From: Candidatus Saccharibacteria bacterium oral taxon 488
GTDB lineage: Bacteria > Patescibacteriota > Saccharimonadia > Saccharimonadales > Saccharimonadaceae
Length of the DNA: 64,000 bases
Direction of reading: 5' to 3'
Assembly (NCBI GenBank): GCA_013100805.1
Contig: CP040000.1
Span: 496,001-560,000 of the forward strand
The notes beneath the pieces were generated by a model, which ran no database searches, was not told the DNA's origin, and saw nothing but the letters and a program-made list of their open reading frames with translations. The position numbers and the translations under genes were made by a program. Below, in pieces: positions 6,994 to 15,282 of the stretch (position 1 is its first letter; each line of letters begins with the position of its first letter).

Positions 6994-7650
6994 ATGGCTA
7001 CAGACTTCCAGGAAAAAGCTTGTGAAAAGGCTTTGCGTGAGTATCGTAAAAAATATTTAACAAAGAAAGAAAACCTCAATGCTGATGAGTCAACGGCACG
7101 CCTGATGGTCAATAGCCTGCTCAGTATGGTGCTTGGATATACTCTCATTGACGAGATTAAAACAGAGCATATGATTCGTGGTACATATGTTGACTACGTT
7201 GTGCAGTTAAATAAGAAAATTCATTTTATTGTTGAAGCAAAGGCCACCTCTATTGACCTCAATGAACGCCACCTCAAACAGGCTGTTGACTATGCCTCAA
7301 ACGAAGGTGTTGACTGGGTGATCTTAACTAATGGTCGCTGCGTCGAGCTTCACCGTGTTATCTTTGAAAAGCCGATTCGCTCACAGCGTATTTTTGCCTA
7401 TGACTTAACCAATTTATCAACAATTAGAACTGCAGCAAAGCACCTAGTGAATCTCACCAAGAAATCTGTGCTCAGAGGTGATTTGGATAAATACTGGAAG
7501 CGTTTTGATGCGCTAACCGAAGACAACATGAGAAAGGCTATTAAGTCACCCGATGTTATTCGTAGCTTGAGACTGTTCATTAAGAAAAAGTCGACTATCA
7601 ACTTTACCGATGCCGAGATTGCCAAGGCGATTGACAAACTAATCAGTTAA
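6994..7650 (+). CDS. HsdR N-terminal-like nuclease-fold protein, standalone
   Basis: 218 aa resembling the N-terminal domain of type I restriction R subunits (HSDR_N_2). The PD-(D/E)xK core is visible around 70-95 as D68 in VDYVV and the FIVEAKA strand (E and K), followed by LKQAVDYA and VILTNG. The helicase, methylase and specificity subunits of a type I system are absent on both sides, so it is an orphan nuclease-like domain rather than a restriction system. The C-terminus (about 150-218) is helical and basic. Promoter TTGCTT (6921-6926), 18 nt, TATACT (6945-6950), and a GAAGGG ribosome site 5 nt before ATG. Its real target is unknown. Confidence 0.7.
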   Translation: MATDFQEKACEKALREYRKKYLTKKENLNADESTARLMVNSLLSMVLGYTLIDEIKTEHMIRGTYVDYVVQLNKKIHFIVEAKATSIDLNERHLKQAVDYASNEGVDWVILTNGRCVELHRVIFEKPIRSQRIFAYDLTNLSTIRTAAKHLVNLTKKSVLRGDLDKYWKRFDALTEDNMRKAIKSPDVIRSLRLFIKKKSTINFTDAEIAKAIDKLIS

Positions 7651-7701
7651 TTACCGTGCTTTCACCAAGGCTAGACCTGTCACCCCGCCAACAATCCCCT
7701 G

Positions 7702-8247
7702 CTAATACAGCTGCGCCCACGATGCAATATATCTATTGAGTCCATTCGGGCCGAGCCGCCCTGCACCGATACACTTCAACCTTAGCTGCTGACCCAAGCC
7801 ATTGACCGCAAAGAACGCCGTTGGATCAGGACCACGCAGCACTCGTACCGCCCCCTGAATTGGCCGATCATTTAACTCAGCCTTGCCAGCCGCCGACACC
7901 CAGCCGATATAGAATAGCAACTTATCAAGCTCATCACCACTACCCTCAAACTCAGGCTCCAGCACCCCATACTTATTCCAGCCGCCAGCAACTGGCGCCT
8001 GAAATCGTGGCGTCCGTTTATGATCTGGCATCTGGCCCTCAACTCCTGGCATGGTAAGTACTTTCTCCGGATCAATAGCATCCGGGTCAACCTCGTGACA
8101 TGACCATGGGCTGGAATGATTAATATCATACGCACGCCCTCCAGCCGCCAGTAGCCGCAGTGGCGATATCGCTACGTCCCCCATTCGTTTTAATATACCG
8201 TATGGGAGTGGCCGTAGTGGCGCTTCACTATCAAATTGCTCTTTCAT
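7702..8247 (-). CDS. Unknown protein, paralogue A
   Basis: 181 aa with no recognised domain. The start is ATG 8247, preceded by GGAGGAGG; an upstream in-frame extension to 8355 overlaps the next gene and lacks a ribosome site. Conserved features shared with its neighbour at 8261-8797 are a basic N-terminus with MADVA/MGDVA, a PW(S/H)C tetrad, DPxxIDP, an FxAPxxxGW segment and a FxIGWV strand. There is no signal peptide or clear membrane helix. The spacing of 13 bp and shared pattern indicate tandem duplication and co-transcription behind rsmD. Function unknown. Confidence 0.65.
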   Translation of the reverse strand: MKEQFDSEAPLRPLPYGILKRMGDVAISPLRLLAAGGRAYDINHSSPWSCHEVDPDAIDPEKVLTMPGVEGQMPDHKRTPRFQAPVAGGWNKYGVLEPEFEGSGDELDKLLFYIGWVSAAGKAELNDRPIQGAVRVLRGPDPTAFFAVNGLGQQLRLKCIGAGRLGPNGLNRYIASWAQLY

Positions 8248-8260
8248 ACTCGCCTCCTCC

Positions 8261-8797
8261 TTATAATAATCGTACCTTTGGGTACTTGTTATCACCGAGC
8301 ACACCAGTATCCACAATCTCCAGTCCGATCTGCGTTCCGTCAGGATGTACCGCAAAAAACTCTGTCTCTAGGTGCGCTGGCCCGTTCAACATTCGCACAT
8401 ATTGATCATCAATTGGCAGACGATGGAGTATTGACTGCTTCACTCGACCACTCCCACGTTCACGCACTACCCAGCCAATGTGAAACGGCGGCTTAGCCCG
8501 CAGCACAGAATAATGCCGCCAGCCAACGAGCCCTGGCGCATGAAAAAGAAATGAAAAGCGGTCCGGTAGTAGCTCATCTGTCTCACCATTCGTCGTTACC
8601 GTCAGCGCTGGATCTATCAGCGACGGATCAATATCACGCTGGCAATGCCACGGGTGGGTCTCCTGCATACTGTCTCGGCGAAAACCGCCCAACACAAACA
8701 TCAGCGGCCGCATTGCTACGTCCGCCATTTTCGTCCATAACGGTAGGGGTTTAGGGCGAAGAGCTAAGTGATTGTGTTTGTCTCGCTGCTTCTCCAT
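8261..8797 (-). CDS. Unknown protein, paralogue B
   Basis: 178 aa from ATG 8797 (ribosome site GAGGTG 5 nt upstream). A GTG at 8821 overlapping the end of rsmD and following AAGGAG is an equally possible start. It matches paralogue A along most of its length: LPLWTKMADVAMRP, HPWHCQRDIDP, FHAPGLVGWRHYSVL, FHIGWV. The C-terminal parts diverge more. The pair has conserved Trp, His and Cys in PW(S/H)C, which might bind a ligand or metal, but nothing establishes this. It lies directly after rsmD and before paralogue A on one transcript. Confidence 0.65.
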   Translation of the reverse strand: MEKQRDKHNHLALRPKPLPLWTKMADVAMRPLMFVLGGFRRDSMQETHPWHCQRDIDPSLIDPALTVTTNGETDELLPDRFSFLFHAPGLVGWRHYSVLRAKPPFHIGWVVRERGSGRVKQSILHRLPIDDQYVRMLNGPAHLETEFFAVHPDGTQIGLEIVDTGVLGDNKYPKVRLL

Positions 8798-8813
8798 CGT
8801 CACCTCACTGGTG

Positions 8814-9365
8814 TTAGTCACTTATCTCCTTACGGAAGTAAGTGAGGTGCGCACCCCCATAACTACGATTGTCCACCACAACAATTCCGTTCTGAATTGG
8901 CACCTCACCTATTCCTGAGTGTGATAATACCATATGTCCACCCGGTTTGAGAAGTCCCATTAGTCGCGAAGCTGTGGAAAACTGAGGGTTGTGATATGGT
9001 GGATCGGCAAAAATAAGATCAAACTTCTCTGTTACGCTCATGCTTTCTAGCCAATTTGCTACCGTTGTTTTTATTACAATAGAGTTTTCGCCGGCGCCCA
9101 CGGTGTTGATATTTTCAGCAATAACCCGCTGGGCGACGCGGTCTCGCTCCACGAAAACTGCCGACTCTGCGCCGCGACTGAGCGCCTCCAAGCCAATCGC
9201 GCCAGAGCCCGCAAAAGCATCCAGTACCCGCGCGCCGCGAACCATTTCGCCTAGTGAATTGAACATCGCCGAACGGACTCGTTCGCCCATGGGATGCGTT
9301 GTTGAGCCTGGCGGGGCTTGGATGAATCGTCCGCCAAATTCGCCAGCGATAAGCTTAACGCGCAC
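8814..9365 (-). CDS. rsmD: 16S rRNA (guanine966-N2)-methyltransferase
   Basis: Transfers a methyl group from S-adenosylmethionine to N2 of G966 in 16S rRNA during 30S assembly. The Rossmann fold shows LDAFAGSGAIGLEALSRGA (SAM-binding loop) and the catalytic motif FADPPY. The start is GTG 9365, preceded by GAGGAG; a further in-frame ATG upstream lies inside the preceding gene with no ribosome site. About 183 aa, the usual size. It overlaps the 3' end of the Zn-PLC-like gene by 11 bp, so translation is coupled. Confidence 0.9.
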   Translation of the reverse strand: MRVKLIAGEFGGRFIQAPPGSTTHPMGERVRSAMFNSLGEMVRGARVLDAFAGSGAIGLEALSRGAESAVFVERDRVAQRVIAENINTVGAGENSIVIKTTVANWLESMSVTEKFDLIFADPPYHNPQFSTASRLMGLLKPGGHMVLSHSGIGEVPIQNGIVVVDNRSYGGAHLTYFRKEISD

Positions 9366-10173
9366 GCTGCTCCTCGGCCAGCCACACCGCACTCAGCCAG
9401 CCCAGCACCACCGCACGAATAATCAGCGGCATCAGTTGACGATTAGTCTGCCGCGCCAGCTCCGTCGTCCAGCCAGTCTTGGCAAACTTTTCATACATGG
9501 CCATATCCGCCACCTCGTGAACGCAGCCGAGATAAAACGCCCGAAAGCCCGCCTGGCGTACCTCCTCAATATCGCGCTGCTGCGGCAGGCCGGCGGCAAA
9601 TCGTTGGTAGGCCACTACGCTGGCGACACCCGCCTCGAATGCCAGATGCATAGTCATCACGCCCTTTGCACCCCAAAATTCCCAGTTATTGCGCAGGGTT
9701 TTGAGCACCGTTTCGCCCGGCATGAGGCTCTTTTTGATCAGCGAATTACGGGTCTCCATACCCTCACCGCGCAGCTGAGCCAATTTCTCCTCCAGCGGAA
9801 AATGGTGTGGCGGCGTCAAGCCATCGGTGATTGCGTGCGCCATCCATGCCGCCTCAAACGCCGCTCGCTCACAGTTGTCAGCACTGAGCGCCGCTGCCAG
9901 ATTAGTGATGTGTTGCTCGATCATCTCGAGGAGTGCTACGTCATTTGGATCGTGCGGGTCAATGAAGTGCCACGGCTCATCAACGGCCGGACTTTTCCGC
10001 TTGATACCATCAGGGCCATTATTACCCTCGAAATGTAAAATCTCCTTGCTCGACGGAAAGTTACACCATGACGGCAACAGCTGCACGATGTGCCGCCGCG
10101 CGACCCGATCAATTTTTTGATGAACACCCATCAGATTGCCTGATTTGGTGTGAAATGTGGTTCCTGAATACAT
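9355..10173 (-). CDS. Zn-dependent phospholipase C-like protein
   Basis: 272 aa, alpha-helical, with several His/Asp motifs reminiscent of the zinc-dependent PLC / S1-P1 nuclease fold: PWHFIDPHDPND (about 68-79), AHAITDGLTPPHHF (about 111-124) and CVHEVADM (about 219-226). Members hydrolyse phospholipids or nucleic acids, but this one has no signal peptide and the motif match is partial, so the activity is inferred. It lies 10 bp after recG and overlaps rsmD by 11 bp. The start ATG 10173 has only a weak GAGATAAG site; a second in-frame ATG 14 codons later has none. Confidence 0.5.
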   Translation of the reverse strand: MYSGTTFHTKSGNLMGVHQKIDRVARRHIVQLLPSWCNFPSSKEILHFEGNNGPDGIKRKSPAVDEPWHFIDPHDPNDVALLEMIEQHITNLAAALSADNCERAAFEAAWMAHAITDGLTPPHHFPLEEKLAQLRGEGMETRNSLIKKSLMPGETVLKTLRNNWEFWGAKGVMTMHLAFEAGVASVVAYQRFAAGLPQQRDIEEVRQAGFRAFYLGCVHEVADMAMYEKFAKTGWTTELARQTNRQLMPLIIRAVVLGWLSAVWLAEEQRAR

Positions 10174-10183
10174 ACTTATCTCA

Positions 10184-12226
10184 CTAATTTAGCGTCGTTA
10201 ATCGCTGATAGCGACTGACGGCACGCGCCAGATGGTTATATTGTAACAAATCCTGCCCCTCTTTGACAAAGCGCTCGGCCTCTGTCTGCGCACGAGCAAT
10301 CAGCGGCGTGTCGCTCAGCGAGGCAATTTTTAGGTTTAGCGCGCCATGCTGCGCTCGTCCGTAAATCTCGCCAGGACCGCGTAGTTTCAAGTCGACTTCC
10401 GCCAGGTAAAAGCCGTCTTGTGACTTCTCAATTTCCCTGAGACGCTGGCTTGGTTTGTCGTGACTCGACAGCATCAAATGACAAAAACTCTGGTGTTCGC
10501 CACGTCCAACCCGCCCACGCAGCTGATGAAGCTGGCTGAGGCCAAAATGATCAGCATTTTCGATGAGCATAACCGTGGCGTTCGGTACATTGACGCCAAC
10601 TTCCACGACTGTGGTACTCACTAGCATATCAATTTCGCCGTCCGCGAATTGCTGCATGACCGCGGCTTTTTCCTCTGGCGGCAGTTTACCGTGTAGCAGC
10701 CCAACACGGCGATGACGAAACATCGTTTTCGCCAATTTATGATATTCCGCCTCGACCGACTTTTTGTCATTGTCGGGATTATCGTCGATCAATGGGCAGA
10801 TGACATAGGCTTGGCGACCCTGGGCTAGCTCATGGTCAATGGTTTCATAAAGCTTCGGCGCTGAGGCTGGCGACCAAATTTTCGTTTGAATCGGCTGGCG
10901 ACCAGCTGGCAGCTCATCCAAAATCGAGATGTCCAGTTCACCGTACAACGTCAGCGCCAAGCTCCGCGGAATCGGCGTAGCGGTCATGCTGAGCAGGTGT
11001 GGCATATAGTCTGCTTTCTGCAGCAACGCCTGCCGCTGCTTGACGCCGAATCGATGTTGCTCATCAATCACCACAAACCCCAGCTTGTGGTACGCCACTT
11101 TTTCCTGAATCAGCGCGTGCGTACCAACCACCACGTTAATATTACCATTTGCCAAGTTATCCAGCAGCTGCCGCCGTGGGGCGCCCTTAACATGCCCCGT
11201 TAGCAGTGCTACCGACACGCCAAACGGCGATAACAGCTCATTCAGCGTTTTGGCGTGCTGAGTCGCCAAAATCTCCGTCGGTGCCATGATGGCCGTCTGA
11301 AAGCCAGCCTGCGCCACCTCCGCCGCCACCAACCCAGCGACCACCGTTTTACCCGAGCCAACGTCGCCCTGCAACAAGCGGTTCATCGGATGCTCAGACT
11401 CCAAATCTTGCAAAATCTGCCAGGCGGCGCGGCGCTGCGCGTTGGTCAAGGGGAATGGCAGTTGCTTAACAAATTGCTTGACGACCGGCTGATTGAACGG
11501 AATGCGCCAGCCAGTCAACTTGGTTTGTTCTTGCTTATTAAACTGCGCCGCCAGGATCATTTCAAACAATTCTTCAAACGCTAAGCGCTCACGGCCGCGA
11601 GCAATTTCCTGATGATTTTTCGGTGCATGGAGGAACTTGACAGCTTCAGCGCGGCTGACTAGTTTTTGCCGCTGGACAATGTGTTCCGGTAACGTCTCGG
11701 GTAAAAACTCCATGATAGGTCGCAGGTTTTTCAACAAATCCTGCACAGTTTTTGGGCGGAGATTTTTGATGGATTTATAGACCGGATGAATGCCCAACGT
11801 ATGGTGGACGTCGGATGTATCAGTTGACTTGGCGAGTTCGACCGACGGATTGCTGATCTGATAGCTGTTATATTGCATGCCAAATTGGCCGGAGAACATG
11901 AACTCGGCGTCAGATTTGAGCTGTGACTCACGGTATGGCTGATTAAACCAAACGGCCTTGACCTTGCCAGAATCATCCGCCAGCACCGCCGTGGTAATCC
12001 TCAGGCCCCGGCGAACAATGCGCGTCGCAATCGATTCGCAGCGCGCCCGCACTGTCACCTTGCCCGGCTGAAGATCAGCGATGTTGACCGCCGCCGAATA
12101 ATCATCATACGCCCGCGGCAAAAAAACCAAGGCGTCCGCCACCGTTTCCAGACCCGCCGCTGACAGCGCTTGGGCGGTTTTGGGGCCGACGCCTTTGATG
12201 TGCGCGAGGGGGGTGGTTAGTTTCAT
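10184..12226 (-). CDS. recG: ATP-dependent DNA helicase RecG
   Basis: Reverses stalled replication forks and unwinds branched DNA. 680 aa, full length. An N-terminal helix-hairpin-helix-like segment (HIKGVGPKTAQAL) leads to the wedge/OB domain (about 50-130). Helicase domain 1 has Walker A GDVGSGKT at 287-294 and motif II DEQH at 388-391. Domain 2 carries VGRGEHQS and the TRG-like C-terminus with FYLAEVDLKLRGPGEIYG. The ATG overlaps the stop of the phosphohexomutase gene (ATGA), so it is translated by coupling in the tyrS-pgm-recG operon. Confidence 0.96.
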   Translation of the reverse strand: MKLTTPLAHIKGVGPKTAQALSAAGLETVADALVFLPRAYDDYSAAVNIADLQPGKVTVRARCESIATRIVRRGLRITTAVLADDSGKVKAVWFNQPYRESQLKSDAEFMFSGQFGMQYNSYQISNPSVELAKSTDTSDVHHTLGIHPVYKSIKNLRPKTVQDLLKNLRPIMEFLPETLPEHIVQRQKLVSRAEAVKFLHAPKNHQEIARGRERLAFEELFEMILAAQFNKQEQTKLTGWRIPFNQPVVKQFVKQLPFPLTNAQRRAAWQILQDLESEHPMNRLLQGDVGSGKTVVAGLVAAEVAQAGFQTAIMAPTEILATQHAKTLNELLSPFGVSVALLTGHVKGAPRRQLLDNLANGNINVVVGTHALIQEKVAYHKLGFVVIDEQHRFGVKQRQALLQKADYMPHLLSMTATPIPRSLALTLYGELDISILDELPAGRQPIQTKIWSPASAPKLYETIDHELAQGRQAYVICPLIDDNPDNDKKSVEAEYHKLAKTMFRHRRVGLLHGKLPPEEKAAVMQQFADGEIDMLVSTTVVEVGVNVPNATVMLIENADHFGLSQLHQLRGRVGRGEHQSFCHLMLSSHDKPSQRLREIEKSQDGFYLAEVDLKLRGPGEIYGRAQHGALNLKIASLSDTPLIARAQTEAERFVKEGQDLLQYNHLARAVSRYQRLTTLN

Positions 12227-13989
12227 TGCACTCGACTGAGCGCCTCAGCCTGCAGCGCCTCGAATAGCTGCTTGAGGGCGTCTTGTACTCGTGTATAGTC
12301 CTCTTCTGGATTTGTCGTCTCTTCATGCCACTGTATATAGAATTTCAGCTTTGGCTCAGTACCACTCGGGCGAATCGTAATACGGCGGCGTGAATCACCA
12401 CACTCAAATACCAGTACATTACCCTTGACGCAATTAATTGCTGCGGTCGTCCCATCCGCTGCCGTCCGCACCAGTGTCTGATAGTCGGATACCGCCGATA
12501 CTACCTGATCACCAATCATCTTTGGTGGATCGGTGCGCAGTGAGTTCATAATCTGCTGCATCGTTGCAAACCCTTCGGCGCCCGGATAGATGGCGACTTC
12601 GAGGCGCTCCACATACAACCCAACTTCACGATACAGCTCCATCAGCCTATCAACGAGCGTTTTTCCCTGCTGCTTGAGCTCAGCCGCATATTCTGCGAGC
12701 GCCAGCGCACCAACCGCACCGTCTTTGTCACGAGCATAGTCGCCCTTGAGCAGGCCATAACTTTCCTCACCACCCAGCACAAACACCTCATCAGTGCCTT
12801 CTTTCTGGCGAATAACCTCACCGATGTACTTAAAGCCAATCAGCAGGTTGCCGTAGCAGGTAGCACCATAGCTGTCTGCCAGCGCCTTCATCATATCAGT
12901 TGTAACAATAGTTTTGACGATGTAATGCTGCGGGGTGACGCCGCCTCGCCCTTGCAATTTCCGGAGGGCATAATCAGTCGCAAGTGCAGCAGATTGATTA
13001 CCGGTGAGATAGATTGGTTGGCCATGATGATTCACAATTACACCAATTCGATCAGCATCAGGATCGTTGGTTATCGCAATATCAGCTGACGTTTCCATCA
13101 TCTTGGCGACGACCATATCGTTGGCGGCGCGTTCCTCGGGATTTGGCTTACGATTAGCAATCGTTGGGAAATTACCATCCGGCACCATCTGCTCATCGAC
13201 CGTTGTAATCTGAGTAAACCCAGCCTGGCGCAATACTGGTAGGACATTAGTCTGCCCCGCACCATGGAGCGGTGAATAGGCGATTGTCAAATCACGCTCT
13301 TGGCCATCAGCTTGCTCTAGCACCGCAGCATAGTACGCCTCGTCAACATCCTGACCAATAATAGTAATCTTGCCCTCGGTTACCGCTGCCTCAAAATCCG
13401 GCTCGGCCAGCACCTCGGTCACCGCTGCTGCCGCATCCAAGATGCCTCGGTCATGCGGCGGCACTACCTGCGCACCATCATCCCAATATGCCTTAAAGCC
13501 GTTATCAGTCGGTGGATTGTGGCTGGCCGAGATCACAATACCAACAGCGCAGCCAAGATGTCGTACGGCAAAACTCAGTTCTGGAGTCGCCCGAAAGCTG
13601 TCAAAAATATATGTCTTAAATCCATTAGCAGCACACACCCGCGCGGTGTATTGACTGAGTTCTGGCGAGGTTAAGCGCGTATCGCAGGCAATGACCACAC
13701 CTTTTGCTGGCGCATCAGGATCAAACTGCTGGGCATAGCGACACAGTGCTTGCGCCGATTCACCAATCGTGACGCGATTGATGCGATTTGAGCCGACTCC
13801 TGTCGTGCCGCGTCGACCGCCAGTACCAAACTCAATTACCTTGAAAAATGCGTCTTCCAGATCTTGCCACTGCTCATTTGCAATCATCTGCTCTAGCTCT
13901 ACCTTATATTCAGCATATTTCGGCTCTGTTAGCCAGCGCTCGATGTTGGCTGCTGCTTCTACTGATACGTGTTGTTTGACTGAGTCCAT
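12223..13989 (-). CDS. Phosphoglucomutase/phosphomannomutase
   Basis: Interconverts hexose-1- and hexose-6-phosphates, feeding sugar into glycolysis or nucleotide-sugar synthesis. 588 aa, in the PgcA-like size class of alpha-D-phosphohexomutases. The active phosphoserine is S156 in SASHNP, the metal-binding loop DPDADR is at 309-314, the sugar loop GEESYG lies near 400, and the phosphate-binding loop RPSGTEPK is near the C-terminus. ATG 13989 has AAGGAG upstream, within the last codons of tyrS. Specificity for glucose or mannose cannot be told from the motifs. Confidence 0.93.
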   Translation of the reverse strand: MDSVKQHVSVEAAANIERWLTEPKYAEYKVELEQMIANEQWQDLEDAFFKVIEFGTGGRRGTTGVGSNRINRVTIGESAQALCRYAQQFDPDAPAKGVVIACDTRLTSPELSQYTARVCAANGFKTYIFDSFRATPELSFAVRHLGCAVGIVISASHNPPTDNGFKAYWDDGAQVVPPHDRGILDAAAAVTEVLAEPDFEAAVTEGKITIIGQDVDEAYYAAVLEQADGQERDLTIAYSPLHGAGQTNVLPVLRQAGFTQITTVDEQMVPDGNFPTIANRKPNPEERAANDMVVAKMMETSADIAITNDPDADRIGVIVNHHGQPIYLTGNQSAALATDYALRKLQGRGGVTPQHYIVKTIVTTDMMKALADSYGATCYGNLLIGFKYIGEVIRQKEGTDEVFVLGGEESYGLLKGDYARDKDGAVGALALAEYAAELKQQGKTLVDRLMELYREVGLYVERLEVAIYPGAEGFATMQQIMNSLRTDPPKMIGDQVVSAVSDYQTLVRTAADGTTAAINCVKGNVLVFECGDSRRRITIRPSGTEPKLKFYIQWHEETTNPEEDYTRVQDALKQLFEALQAEALSRVQ

Positions 13990-13991
13990 GA

Positions 13992-15209
13992 CTATTCTCC
14001 TTCCATAATTAATACAAACGTATTTTTACCTTTTTTCAACAAAGATTGATTGTTGATGGCTCGATCCTCAGCCAGTTTTTCGCCGTTGAGGCTGATGGCG
14101 CCAGATTTGAGCAGGCGCCTCGCCTCGCCATTAGAACCGACTACACCAGAAACCACCAACGCTTCAATCACACCGACGCCGACATCAACGCGCGGAATTT
14201 CTTTGGCCAGGGTGTCCAAGTCATCGTCTGACAATTGCCGAAAATCGCCGCCACCAAATAATACTTCAGTCACCCGCTCCACTGATTCGCGCCGATTGAC
14301 GCCGTGAACGATGTCGGTGACTTCGCGCGCCAAGACTTTTTGAGCTGAGCGCGCACCTGGGTTAACCGCGTGGTTTTCGGCGATGGCCTCAATGGTGTCG
14401 CGGTCAAGCATGGTGAAAATCTTCATGTACTCAATGGCGCTTTCGTCATCAACGTTCAGCCAGAATTGATAGAACTTGTAGACGCTGGTTTTGTTTTCGT
14501 CCAGCCACACGGCGCCACCTTCGGATTTGCCAAATTTGCGCCCAGTTGATTTGTTGATGAGTAGCGGCGCAGTCATGGCGTAGACTTCGGCGTTTTCTTT
14601 TTTGCGGATCAATTCCACGCCTGAGAGTAAATTGCCCCACTGGTCAGAACCGCCGATTTGCAAATTGACGCCCTGATGTTTGAATAAGTGCCAGAAATCA
14701 TAGCCCTGCAGCAAGGTGTAAGTAAATTCAGCAAAGCTCAACCCCTTGCCATTAGCAATGCGTGCCTTAAAAAATTCCCGCGTCGTTAACTCTGCCATGT
14801 TGAAATTCTTACCAATGTCGCGGAGAAATGGAATCAGTTCCAGACTGCCCAGCCAATCCGCATTATCCACCAAGGTAAAATCGCGGCCCGCAAAAATTTG
14901 TGACACCTGCGCCTTCAAAGCCCGCTTATTATGCTCAATTTCCACATACGAAAGCAGGCTTCGCTCCTCAGTATCGCGCATATCGCCAATCATACCCGTG
15001 CCGCCACCAACCAGCAAAAACACCTTGTGACCGCGCTCCAAAAAATGCCGCACCATCATGTAGACCGCCAGATGCCCGACATGCAAACTGTCAGCCGACG
15101 GATCGGTCCCCAAATAGAGCGTAAAATTCTCCGAATCGATACGCTCATCATCGGTGAATGTCGCTTGATTCCAAAACCCGCGCCACTTTAGCTCCTCTGA
15201 TAATTGCAT
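13992..15209 (-). CDS. tyrS: Tyrosyl-tRNA synthetase
   Basis: Charges tRNA-Tyr. 405 aa, class I fold. The HIGH-like LHVGHL is at 42-47, the tyrosine pocket has GGSDQWGN at about 187-194, and the KMSKS-like KFGKS is at 225-229. The C-terminal S4 RNA-binding domain spans about 340-405 (EARRLLKSGAISLNG). It leads a four-gene or longer minus-strand operon. Promoter -10 TATACT at 15236-15231 and a strong GGAGGA ribosome site before ATG. It diverges from the PBP gene. Confidence 0.96.
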   Translation of the reverse strand: MQLSEELKWRGFWNQATFTDDERIDSENFTLYLGTDPSADSLHVGHLAVYMMVRHFLERGHKVFLLVGGGTGMIGDMRDTEERSLLSYVEIEHNKRALKAQVSQIFAGRDFTLVDNADWLGSLELIPFLRDIGKNFNMAELTTREFFKARIANGKGLSFAEFTYTLLQGYDFWHLFKHQGVNLQIGGSDQWGNLLSGVELIRKKENAEVYAMTAPLLINKSTGRKFGKSEGGAVWLDENKTSVYKFYQFWLNVDDESAIEYMKIFTMLDRDTIEAIAENHAVNPGARSAQKVLAREVTDIVHGVNRRESVERVTEVLFGGGDFRQLSDDDLDTLAKEIPRVDVGVGVIEALVVSGVVGSNGEARRLLKSGAISLNGEKLAEDRAINNQSLLKKGKNTFVLIMEGE

Positions 15210-15282
15210 ATTCCTCCTTTTCTGGTTATTAGTATAGCAATTTTATGATTGAAGCGAAACATAGGCGTGATATAATGATAGT

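Noticed and set aside
9040..10038. 332-codon plus-strand frame
   Set aside because: Antisense to rsmD and the Zn-PLC-like gene, whose motifs are clear; composition is that of a complementary-strand shadow.
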